Below, piece by piece: positions 28,105-35,960 of a stretch of 64,000 bases of DNA. The stretch's first letter is position 1. Each line of letters opens with the position of its first letter. Below the pieces are notes generated by a model. That model saw only the letters and a program-made list of their open reading frames with translations. It ran no database searches and was not told the origin of the DNA. This DNA comes from Arachidicoccus rhizosphaerae. GTDB taxonomy: Bacteria; Bacteroidota; Bacteroidia; Chitinophagales; Chitinophagaceae. The stretch covers positions 1 through 64,000 of the forward strand of contig NZ_FNQY01000020.1 of assembly GCF_900107765.1 (NCBI RefSeq), read 5' to 3'. The position numbers and the translations under genes were made by a program.

Positions 28105-29706
28105 TTATTCGCATTTGGAATGACCGCAATCCTGACAGATTAAACAACCTTCCCGGTATTGTAGATGATGTCCCCCGCACTGTTGACATTGGCCCCCCAT
28201 GATTTGAGTATGATTAGGTATAAATCTTCTGAGTGCTCTGGCTATACCATTTTTCCAGGTATTTATATTGTCGTCCTTTAACTGTAATCCATTTACCAGC
28301 TTTACGACCTTTTCTATTGACATGCCATGTCGTAAAATGCCTGAAATAAGTTTTGCGTAATTCCAGTACTCAGGGTTGAATTTATGAGACAGGCCCTGAA
28401 TGGTGATTTTGTAGCCTTGTTGATTTTCGTATTGAAAATCATATCTGGATGGGCCGTCTGTCTGGTGGACTTTAATAATAACGCCTTGTTTTACCCACTT
28501 TGGAAGCAGTATGCCTAGGGTGTCATCAGCAATACCTGTAAATATTTCATAAGGTTTTTGATCGATTAGTCCGATAAAGGCAATCCATTTTTCTTCTTTG
28601 TTTTTAAAGTGTATGACTGCAGCCTGAATTATTTCAGGGCGTTGCAAGGGAAAACCGGGTGAAGTCTTGGGCGAAATATGGGCAGTAGGGGGATTAGGGG
28701 AGGTAGCTGCCATGCTATTGGGAGGGTGACCGCCGGTAGCTGCTGCTACTTCTTTTTTCTCCTCTTCTGCCTCTTCTTCCTTTTTCTTATTATTATCAAT
28801 ACCCATGAGCACCCCATAGCGGCTCCCTTCCCTGTAAACAGTGATGCCTTTACATCCAAACTGCCAGGCTTCCATATATAAATCGCCAACGAGCTCTTCA
28901 TTCACAGTTTGCGGCATATTGATGGTAACGCTGATGCTATGATCCACCCATTTTTGGATGGCCCCCTGAAGTCTTACTTTGGCCTTGTAATCTACGTCAC
29001 TGGAGGTAGATTTATAATAGGGAGATTGGCTGACCAGATTGTCCAGTTCTTGCTGACTATAGTTTTTATTAGTGTCATGACCGGATATCATCATCCAGTC
29101 TTTAAATTTATGATGAAAGACCCTGTAGGTTTCCCAATAGTCGCCAAGTTCGTCTTTAAAGTGCGTGATGGTGTTTTTGTCACCAGGATTGACTTTCCTG
29201 CGCCTTTGGTAAACAGGCATAAAAATGGGCTCTATACCAGAGGACGTCTGGGCCATAAGGCTGGTAGTGCCTGTTGGGGCAATGGTGAGTAAGGCTATAT
29301 TTCTGCGCCCGAACTGGCACATTTGTTCATATAAGGATGGGGCTTCTATTTTTAAGCGATTTATAAATGGGTTTTCGCTTTCACGGCTGCTGTCATAAAT
29401 GGGAAAGGCCCCCCTTTGCTTAGCTAACTCAACGGAGCTGGTGTATGCATTAAGGGCTAATAGCCTGTGGATTTTGGTCGAAAAAACAATACTCTGCTCA
29501 CTGCCGTATCGCAGGTCGAGGGCGGCTAACATATCCGCCTCTGCGGTTATACCAAGACCTGTTCTGCGCCCCTGCATAGCTTTTAACTGAATGGTTTCCC
29601 ATAATTGTTGCTCCACCTGTTTAACTGCTGTCGGTTCTGGATCTTCTTTTATTTTCTCCAAAATAGCGGCTATTTTTTCCAGTTCAAGGTCTATAAGATC
29701 ATCCAT
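28105..29706 (-). CDS. nrdJ: Class II (B12-dependent) ribonucleotide reductase, C-terminal part after in-frame stop
   Basis: 533 residues from the first ATG after the amber codon; the open frame actually continues back to 29784 in the same frame as the upstream part. It contains 'LTIAPTGTTSLMAQTSSGIEPIF', here given as two blocks, LTIAPTGTTSLMAQ and SSGIEPIF, which form the phosphate-binding and barrel region of class II reductases, and 'ITVYREGSRYGVL'. A Lys/Glu-rich low-complexity linker (about 308-328) follows. The extreme C terminus is a cysteine-rich zinc-finger-like tail ('CQQCGGHHLQYREGCLICQDCG') expected of NrdJ, here 22 residues with six cysteines counting the final one after it. Without the N-terminal half this fragment lacks the catalytic cysteine and cannot act alone unless the two chains associate. 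Confidence 0.85.
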   Translation of the reverse strand: MDDLIDLELEKIAAILEKIKEDPEPTAVKQVEQQLWETIQLKAMQGRRTGLGITAEADMLAALDLRYGSEQSIVFSTKIHRLLALNAYTSSVELAKQRGAFPIYDSSRESENPFINRLKIEAPSLYEQMCQFGRRNIALLTIAPTGTTSLMAQTSSGIEPIFMPVYQRRRKVNPGDKNTITHFKDELGDYWETYRVFHHKFKDWMMISGHDTNKNYSQQELDNLVSQSPYYKSTSSDVDYKAKVRLQGAIQKWVDHSISVTINMPQTVNEELVGDLYMEAWQFGCKGITVYREGSRYGVLMGIDNNKKKEEEAEEEKKEVAAATGGHPPNSMAATSPNPPTAHISPKTSPGFPLQRPEIIQAAVIHFKNKEEKWIAFIGLIDQKPYEIFTGIADDTLGILLPKWVKQGVIIKVHQTDGPSRYDFQYENQQGYKITIQGLSHKFNPEYWNYAKLISGILRHGMSIEKVVKLVNGLQLKDDNINTWKNGIARALRRFIPNHTQIMGGQCQQCGGHHLQYREGCLICQDCGHSKCE

Positions 29707-29784
29707 CAGTCTTTGGGCCTTTTGGACATGGTCGCTAAATAAGTTTTCATTAAAAGAGGCTTTTTGGGTAAATGGATGCTCGAC

Positions 29785-29787
29785 CTA
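29785..29787 (-). other. In-frame amber (TAG) codon 328 inside nrdJ
   Basis: Codons before it read Met-Ala-Ile-Asn-Leu-Tyr-Ser and codons after it read Val-Glu-His-Pro-Phe-Thr, the continuous sequence expected of a NrdJ at this point. No base is gained or lost, so this is a substitution and not a frameshift. TAG is used as an ordinary stop by at least five other genes here (for example those ending at 6486, 8876, 20738, 25238 and 27692), which argues against reassignment of TAG. Confidence 0.9.
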
Positions 29788-30768
29788 GCTGTATAAGTTG
29801 ATGGCCATTAACCGGCAGGAATCATAAGCGCATAAGGGTATTTCTCCACAAGGGTTGGTGCTGAGTGTTTTAAACCCTAAATCAGCATAGCAATCTGGAA
29901 TTGATTCCTTTATTATAGTATCCCAAAAAAGGATACCCGGCTCAGCACTCTGCCAGGCGTTATGGACGATTTTCTGCCAGAGCATGCCGGCATCAATTTC
30001 TTGTCGGCAAACCGGTGTCTTTGCGTTTACGGGATATTGTTGCGTAAAGGAAGTCTTGTTTTTTACGGCCTGCATAAATTCATCTGTTATGCGTACAGAA
30101 ATATTAGCGCCCGTAATTTTTTCCAGGTCTGTCTTGGTATCTATAAATGCTTCGCTGTCAGGATGTTTAATTGAAATCGATAGCATTAAGGCGCCTCGCC
30201 TGCCATCCTGAGCCACTTCTTTTGTAGAATTTGAATAGCGTTCCATATACGGGACGACACCTGTGGAGGTGAGGGCGGCATTTTTCACACGGCTTCCCTT
30301 TGGCCGGATGCAGGAGAGGTCATGGCCTACGCCACCTCGGCGTTTCATTAACTGCACCTGCTGCTGGTCTGTTTGTAGTATAGCACCATAGGAGTCGGCG
30401 TGGGTATCACTGCCGATGACAAAACAGTTAGATAATGAACTAATTTGAAAAAGATTACCGATACCTGCCATGGGGCTGCCTTGCGGGATAATGTACTTGA
30501 AATGGGAAAACAGATGAAAGATTTGCTCTTCCGTCATGGGGTTAGGGTATTTTTGTTCAATGCGGGCAAACTCAGCGGCCATCCGGTGGTGCATATCATC
30601 CGGTGATTTTTCATAAAGATGACCCATTGAGTCTTTGATGGCATATTTATTTATCCAAACCCTTGCGGCTAATTCGTCCCCTTTAAAATAAGCTAAGGTG
30701 TTTTCAAATACCTGCTGATGGGTATAAATGTTGCGTTGCTTTGCTGCTTCTGAGATATCTGTACTCAT
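29785..30768 (-). CDS. nrdJ: Class II (B12-dependent) ribonucleotide reductase, N-terminal part ending at in-frame TAG
   Basis: 327 residues. The enzyme reduces ribonucleotides to deoxyribonucleotides using adenosylcobalamin to make a thiyl radical. Key residues are visible: Cys115 ('SLSNCFVIGSD'), Cys307 and Glu309 in 'STNPCGEIPLC', and Cys318 in 'AYDSCRLM'. Cys307 and Cys318 are 11 apart, as are the thiyl Cys408 and redox Cys419 of the Lactobacillus enzyme (recalled). The chain stops at 'MAINLYS' with TAG; the same frame then continues without interruption to 28105. Read through, the protein would be 887 codons long, a normal NrdJ length. So this is either a recent nonsense mutation or a codon that is sometimes read through. 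It lies 108 bases downstream of the 618-residue gene. Confidence 0.85.
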   Translation of the reverse strand: MSTDISEAAKQRNIYTHQQVFENTLAYFKGDELAARVWINKYAIKDSMGHLYEKSPDDMHHRMAAEFARIEQKYPNPMTEEQIFHLFSHFKYIIPQGSPMAGIGNLFQISSLSNCFVIGSDTHADSYGAILQTDQQQVQLMKRRGGVGHDLSCIRPKGSRVKNAALTSTGVVPYMERYSNSTKEVAQDGRRGALMLSISIKHPDSEAFIDTKTDLEKITGANISVRITDEFMQAVKNKTSFTQQYPVNAKTPVCRQEIDAGMLWQKIVHNAWQSAEPGILFWDTIIKESIPDCYADLGFKTLSTNPCGEIPLCAYDSCRLMAINLYS

Positions 30769-30876
30769 GTATAATTAATTTAATATGAAGGGTATTACAG
30801 AGAAGGAGTTGGTGATAATGATGTTAGCGGTCTCTGGTGTAAATAGAAAAGTAATTGGTCATTTCCTCTATGCTGG

Positions 30877-32733
30877 CTAAGCCTGCAGAACTGAAGATGT
30901 CGAGGGCATACTCGGGCCACAATGCTTAATTGATTGAGTAAGTTCCGCAGCAGCGATATCTAATTGGATGATAAAAGCCGCTATCTGAGACTCATTGTAG
31001 TCATTTATGATCGTTGCTTTTTTTCGGTAATAGGTAATAGCCTCCTGAATTTGCATATAGAAATGCTGGATAAATTTTTTCCTTTTTTTGTCCGGGCTTT
31101 GGAGCTCTTTTACTTGGTTCCTTAAATACTCAATATAAATATATAGTTCGTTAATAAAGAAATGCGGTCTATTTACTTCTGTAATTATATTTGTTTTTCC
31201 ATAGATATGACCTACCATTTGCTGTAAGGAAACGACTTTAGAAAAATAAATAATATTGGGCCCGGGACAGATGGCTACAGCCGTCAGATTATTTAAAAAA
31301 GGTTGTTGATATTGGATTGGCGCAGCGTTGCTTAATCCAATACACAGGCATTCCTTATCCATTATCGATTTTTTGGCGGTCTCATACTCCTGGGAAGGAA
31401 GATGTAAGCTTTTTAATTGGTTGAGCTTCAGCTGCTGGTATTTTACCGATGCTGTGCAGATGGGTAATTTTGTAAATTCTGTATTATTAACTAAATGCCT
31501 TTCTGTACAGGGGCTACCTGGACGCTTTTGGGTTATTCTGCTATGTTTTTCCAAATCGGAACTAGTGCCTTTTAAATAATAAAAGGGTACTCCCAGCGGG
31601 GAATTCGGGCTGATTTGTATGGAAGATTTTTGCGCCTTTTGTAATAAGGTAAGGGTGGGCAGATCGACCGTTGTAGCTTCGGGAACGAGTAGGAAGGGGG
31701 TGCCCCAACCTGCAGCGTCTAAACCGTAATGGTTTTGAACAAACAGATGCTCTTTATTTGTGGCAATGCCGCCCTGATAGGTTATTTTTATTGGATGTGG
31801 AGTCTGGTAAGTCGGACAAGATTTTGCTGCTAAGGCTTTATTATATAGGTCAAACAAGGTGGCACATAGCTCACTGCGTTTGCTTTTAAACTCCTCCAGC
31901 GTTGGCCCTATTAGGTTGCCATCGCCCACAAAGGCGTGACCGCCGCAGTTTAATCCGGATTCAATCCTGAACTCACTGACCCAGACGCCTTTTTTAGCAA
32001 GATATTTCCCCTGAATTAATGCAGATCTGTAATCACTGACTTTAAGTGCTATTTTTTTATCAAATTTACCTGGGGCTTTAGCATCAAATTGTCTGCATTT
32101 TTCCAGGTAATTAAATAATCTCGGGTTGAGCCCTGCTGAGAAGATTATAGTAGAGTTGGTCAAATCACTTTTTGCGTAGCCTCTTAACGCTGATACGGCG
32201 TCTGAGCTGTCTTCTATGACCGCACCGTCCTTGGTATAATTATCCTTATCCACTTTGGTCATAATATTTACATCAATGCTGCCTGCTCTGACATTGGCCT
32301 TTAATATTTGTTTGAGCCCCTCTTTTTCCAAGGTGTCGTTTGAGGCTTGCATATAGCTATATAACATACTTAAGTCGCTTTTGTTAGGCAGCATTTCAAA
32401 ATATTTGACAAGATCAGAGCCTGCCTCGAAGATTGATTTTTTGATTTTGTCAATTTGATTATTGACGACTCTGTTGATAAGGTTTAGATAATCTGTAATT
32501 CTATTTTCCCGGCTATTTCCCTGTTTGGTAGGGATGGGGATAAAGGGCTCTTCTATGGCGTTGTAATAATATTTACGCATGGTTTCGATGAGTCTGTCCT
32601 CCATAATGGATATCGCGGAACTAATACCGAACTTGGCTACTTTTAATGGTGAATCTATGGTGAAGGCCAGACCCATAACTGGAATATAGAATTGGTGTGG
32701 TGGAAGTTGCATTTTGTATATAGGTTGTTGCAT
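30877..32733 (-). CDS. Conserved protein of unknown function, TIM-barrel-like, upstream of nrdJ
   Basis: 618 residues, no signal peptide, so cytoplasmic. I do not recognise a named family with certainty. The first 370 residues have features of FMN-binding TIM barrels related to nitronate monooxygenases: 'MGLAFTIDSPLKVAKFGIS' near the start, 'ESGLNCGGHAF' (258-268), and 'ITYQGGIATNKEHLF' then 'GLDAAGWGTPFLLVPEA' (about 317-353), like the glycine-rich loop and phosphate site of that fold. The C-terminal part has several cysteines ('SPCTERHL', 'LPICTAS', 'KECLCIG', 'ICPGP') that could bind metal or an iron-sulfur cluster. The gene is upstream of nrdJ in the same direction, so a linked metabolic or redox role is possible. 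Confidence 0.7.
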   Translation of the reverse strand: MQQPIYKMQLPPHQFYIPVMGLAFTIDSPLKVAKFGISSAISIMEDRLIETMRKYYYNAIEEPFIPIPTKQGNSRENRITDYLNLINRVVNNQIDKIKKSIFEAGSDLVKYFEMLPNKSDLSMLYSYMQASNDTLEKEGLKQILKANVRAGSIDVNIMTKVDKDNYTKDGAVIEDSSDAVSALRGYAKSDLTNSTIIFSAGLNPRLFNYLEKCRQFDAKAPGKFDKKIALKVSDYRSALIQGKYLAKKGVWVSEFRIESGLNCGGHAFVGDGNLIGPTLEEFKSKRSELCATLFDLYNKALAAKSCPTYQTPHPIKITYQGGIATNKEHLFVQNHYGLDAAGWGTPFLLVPEATTVDLPTLTLLQKAQKSSIQISPNSPLGVPFYYLKGTSSDLEKHSRITQKRPGSPCTERHLVNNTEFTKLPICTASVKYQQLKLNQLKSLHLPSQEYETAKKSIMDKECLCIGLSNAAPIQYQQPFLNNLTAVAICPGPNIIYFSKVVSLQQMVGHIYGKTNIITEVNRPHFFINELYIYIEYLRNQVKELQSPDKKRKKFIQHFYMQIQEAITYYRKKATIINDYNESQIAAFIIQLDIAAAELTQSIKHCGPSMPSTSSVLQA

Positions 32734-32769
32734 CTGCAGATAAGAAATTTAACTTTAGTGATTGAAAAG

Positions 32770-32777
32770 CAAAACTA
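32770..32777 (-). promoter_or_regulatory. Possible -7 element for the 618-residue protein/nrdJ transcript
   Basis: On the minus strand this reads TAGTTTTG, matching TAnnTTTG, 36 bases ahead of the start codon. The expected upstream TTTG is not found at 19-21 bases; a TTG is present at only 15 bases (32793-32795). Confidence 0.3.
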
Positions 32778-33099
32778 TTAAAAAAGGATATCCAAGTCTT
32801 TTATTAAGATATGATTTTGGTCATATGGTTGATTTTATCCAGAGCGGTTGCGTTGGAGTTGCTACATGGAGATTAAAAGTCTTTTTGTGTCTTTAGTAAT
32901 GCGTAGTGATCTTGGGATTTCCAGTGTTCGGCTTCTGCCTGTAATCCATTCAGATGCTGGAAAAAGGAGGAAAATGTTGCAAATCAGTTGTCGCTCAGAC
33001 CCCATGAGGCTGAATAAACATGCGAAGCGTTGCTGGTATATTGCTTTAATGGGCCTCAATTTAAAAGTGCATGGCAATGTTTTGTATCGGGAAATTAAA

Positions 33100-33833
33100 A
33101 CGACTAAGTCAGGTATATATATTGCTGTTTTTGCAATGTTTCGATTTCCGGGTTTGCTATAGGCGCAACGGATGACCAGTATCTATACGGAAACATACAG
33201 GGGAGGGCTCAGAGTTGGAAAAATTTATTTAATCCTGCCAGAGGGTGCAACAGTCCAGAAATCCGGATGGCAGCTGGAAGCCGTGTTACGAGCACTGGAG
33301 GGAATCTATCTTTAAAAACAACTTTTGGATGAACCCGATTAATTTATGGGGGCTTATTGATATTATTGGGCATGCGTAGTTTGCCAGTGGCAATGAGCCT
33401 AGTTATGCCGTTCATCGGGTATATAACTGGGTCGGATTACCGTAAAAAACATAAAATATCGTCCAAAGTATTATTAAGAAATGCTATTTTAATGGTCAGG
33501 ACGGATTATCAGGCAATGATGATTTAGGCGATATGGATTCTTACTATATTTTTTTCACGATAGGGAAGTACCTGATGTTGGTTGATTTTTTATAAATAGT
33601 CCTTTTTTTTAAGCCATTAAACAGCCTTTATCCGACGGAACAATAAGCATTGCTGGCGGTAGTTCCACAAATCCATTTGTTCAGTCTTTAAAAATTGATG
33701 GTAAGCCTTTCATAGTACCTGGATTCCATGGGAGCTGTTAAAGGGCGGTACAAATTTGCAATATCAGCTGGGAAGTAAGCCTTATCAAAAGTGGGGAATA
33801 GCAGGCAAACCAGTTCCGCCGCCATTTGATTAA
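33100..33833 (+). pseudogene. Decayed GH92 mannosidase gene (3' part only)
   Basis: This stretch aligns with the 3' third of the GH92 gene at 25497-27692, with strong matching from 33162 (GGCGCAACGGATGACCAGTA) through the homologous stop TAA at 33831-33833. The reading frame is broken by several small insertions and deletions and internal stops, and about 70 bases corresponding to 27155-27225 are missing. Still readable are the acid motif 'SGNEPS' (around 33372-33400) and 'GNDDLGD' (around 33510-33530). Homology to the left of 33162 fades; weak similarity can be followed to about 33050. No intact 5' half exists: it would fall where the nrdJ block's upstream region lies. It is a fossil of a gene duplication and is unlikely to make protein. 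Confidence 0.88.
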
Positions 33834-34030
33834 GTGGTCAGGCATTTATTGTTGAATGGCGTATTTCCCCTTATATGGTGCGATGCGACCCAACTATGGC
33901 CAAGGGGGCCGTCCAAAATGATTGCAGTCAATTTGAATAGTATCTGCCACTGTATTATTAAGCCCCGTCTTTGAACACAAATCAATCGTTTGCATAGCCT
34001 TATTAACGACATTGCCGCCAAAAAATATCA
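33162..34030 (+). repeat. Long direct repeat, right copy (degraded)
   Basis: Counterpart of 26946-27937. Beyond the pseudogene stop, 33834-34030 still matches the downstream flank of the intact GH92 gene; the best run is 33983-34028 against 27890-27935 (about 80 percent identical by eye). The copies are in the same orientation about 6 kb apart and bracket the nrdJ block. Confidence 0.82.
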
Positions 34031-34110
34031 CTGTGAATAAAGGTTCATCTTGTTTTTTTAACCTTCCTTTTATTTTAGTAGCTTGTTTGGGTAGTTTTCC
34101 TGTTTAATTA

Positions 34111-34147
34111 AAATCGGGACCTCTTATTAAAAAGAGTGTCCCGATTT
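34111..34147 (-). terminator. Terminator of the SusC/SusD transcript
   Basis: AAATCGGGACCTCTT (34111-34125) pairs with AAGAG-GTCCCGATTT (34132-34147) with one bulged T. On the minus strand the stem is followed by T-rich sequence (TTTTAATTAAA). It is 50 bases after the SusD stop and may work in both directions. Confidence 0.7.
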
Positions 34148-34195
34148 CCATTTTCATATAATAAACTAGTCCTTTGACAAGTCATTTTCTTACCC

Positions 34196-35926
34196 TTACT
34201 GACCTGCAATATTTTGGATTAAGACACCACCTGAGCGGTCGATTTGCTCCTGCGGTATCGGGAAGATCTCATCCTTGTCCTCAAAAGTAATGGTCTGAGA
34301 GGCAGAGACATATTCCTTCTCAAAATTCTGATAGCTTTCTATTACAGATTTTGCCAGGCCCCAACGAACCAGGTCATAGAAACGGTGACCTTCCAGCGCT
34401 AATTCTAATCTTCGTTCTGTCTCGATGGCAGACATGGCATAGTCTTTACTGGCAAAACTGGGGTAGGGTTTTATCAAGTAATTAGCAGCGTTTTTGCCGT
34501 CTATTTTAAGTGCCGGCAGTGAAGCGGCTCTGTTGCGAACGTCATTTACCCGGTCAAGTGCGTATCCTAAGTCGCCTGTTTGGGCGGCACATTCAGCTGC
34601 CATCAGATAAACGTCTGCCAAACGAATGATATTAACATTTAGGCTGGTGATTTCTTCAGTACCTGATACTGTATTGCCGCCAAAATCAGCTTTGTCAATC
34701 ATTTGTTTTTTAGAGACAAACGGTCCTCCAAAGGCTGCTTCACGAATCCATGCATCTCCGGGAAAGATGCCCCAGTCTTTATAAGGAACCCCTCTTCTTC
34801 CTACGGTATAATCCAAGCGAGGGTCAACTCTAAGTGTCTGATCCACCTTGTAGTTTTCCTTAGCTGCTCCCGATAGCCCTAAATCAGAGACATATGGATC
34901 GGTCCTATAAGCAGTTACACTTAACGGCAAACCATCGGCTCCAGTTCTATAGGCATTTACCAGATCAACAGATGGTTGGAAAAATCCACAGCAACTAATG
35001 GGAGCTGTACCGTATAATCCAGAAAGCATATCACCGACATTGCCATTATCTCCCGAACCGTCTGGATTGATAATATGCTGAGCGGCAAAAATACTACCAG
35101 GTCCATTTTCTTTGTTCACATCAAAATTATCAGTAAAGGCAATGGTACTCAGTGCTGGTTTCTTGGAGATAACATCTTTAAATAGCACTAAAGCTTCACT
35201 GTATTTTTCTTCATACAGATACAATTTACCTAGATAGGATTCTGCTGCGTATTTATCTACTCTTCCGGCTTCGCCATTGGGTTTGTCGAAGCTTAAATTG
35301 TCTACTGCAAACTGAAAATCTGCCTCAATTTTTGGCGTGACGTCTACGTCATTGGCAACTTTTGCCGCTTCCGCTGTTTCGGTAATAGATTCATCTATGT
35401 AAGGAATTTCGTTGCCGAATACCCTGGTTAAGAAGAAATAATAATGTCCTCTTAGAAATTTGGCCTGGGCTTCAATTAATTTAGCCTCGTCATCAGTAAA
35501 CTTATCATTTTGATCAGTAGCCTGAAGGGCAGTTAATAATTTAAGTGTCAGGTTACAACGGATTATTCCTTCATAATAATTGGTCCACATGGTTGGTAAA
35601 TTGTCATTACTAGGAATAACCTTGTGTAACTCAATGTCATTCATTGGAGATTGGTCTGCATTGCTACTGCCTTTATGAGCATCATCAGCCGCAACTTCAC
35701 CGAATAGCCATTGGCTGGGAGCAGAGGAATAATTGCCCCAGGTTCCGTTAATATTGCCATTTACCAAGCCATAGGCACCTATCAAAGCACTATTGACGGC
35801 ATTTGTTGTCAATAACTGATCTTCGGTAATCTGCGCCTTAGGCGTTGTTTCCAAAAAGCCCTTTCCGCAACCAAAAAGTGCGAATAGGAGGCAAAGTGGA
35901 AGGATTATTTGATTGATCTTTTTCAT
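34196..35926 (-). CDS. SusD/RagB-type glycan-binding lipoprotein
   Basis: 576 residues. Lipoprotein signal with Cys20 ('LLFALFGCGKGFLETTP'). SusD blocks: 'LIEAQAKFLRGHYYFFLTRVFG' in two parts (EAQAKFLRGHYYFF, LTRVFG), and near the C terminus 'IRLADVYLMAAECAAQTGD', 'VNDVRNRA', 'ETERRLELALEGHRFYDLVRWG'. It lies 34 bases downstream of its SusC gene on the same strand and ends before a strong hairpin. It should be the surface lid of that transporter. The locus also holds GH2, GH29 and SGNH genes, so the ligand is probably a galactose- and fucose-bearing glycan (inference). Confidence 0.94.
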   Translation of the reverse strand: MKKINQIILPLCLLFALFGCGKGFLETTPKAQITEDQLLTTNAVNSALIGAYGLVNGNINGTWGNYSSAPSQWLFGEVAADDAHKGSSNADQSPMNDIELHKVIPSNDNLPTMWTNYYEGIIRCNLTLKLLTALQATDQNDKFTDDEAKLIEAQAKFLRGHYYFFLTRVFGNEIPYIDESITETAEAAKVANDVDVTPKIEADFQFAVDNLSFDKPNGEAGRVDKYAAESYLGKLYLYEEKYSEALVLFKDVISKKPALSTIAFTDNFDVNKENGPGSIFAAQHIINPDGSGDNGNVGDMLSGLYGTAPISCCGFFQPSVDLVNAYRTGADGLPLSVTAYRTDPYVSDLGLSGAAKENYKVDQTLRVDPRLDYTVGRRGVPYKDWGIFPGDAWIREAAFGGPFVSKKQMIDKADFGGNTVSGTEEITSLNVNIIRLADVYLMAAECAAQTGDLGYALDRVNDVRNRAASLPALKIDGKNAANYLIKPYPSFASKDYAMSAIETERRLELALEGHRFYDLVRWGLAKSVIESYQNFEKEYVSASQTITFEDKDEIFPIPQEQIDRSGGVLIQNIAGQ

Positions 35927-35960
35927 AATTAATACGAGTTTAATGGTAATTCAATTAAGC

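Noticed and set aside
29785-29787. TAG as a reassigned codon (pyrrolysine or other)
   Set aside because: TAG ends at least five other genes in the window, and I see no pyl genes or special downstream structure.
32848-33162. 104-codon plus-strand frame between the nrdJ block and the GH92 pseudogene
   Set aside because: Its 3' end runs into the decayed GH92 copy, and the protein has no family features.
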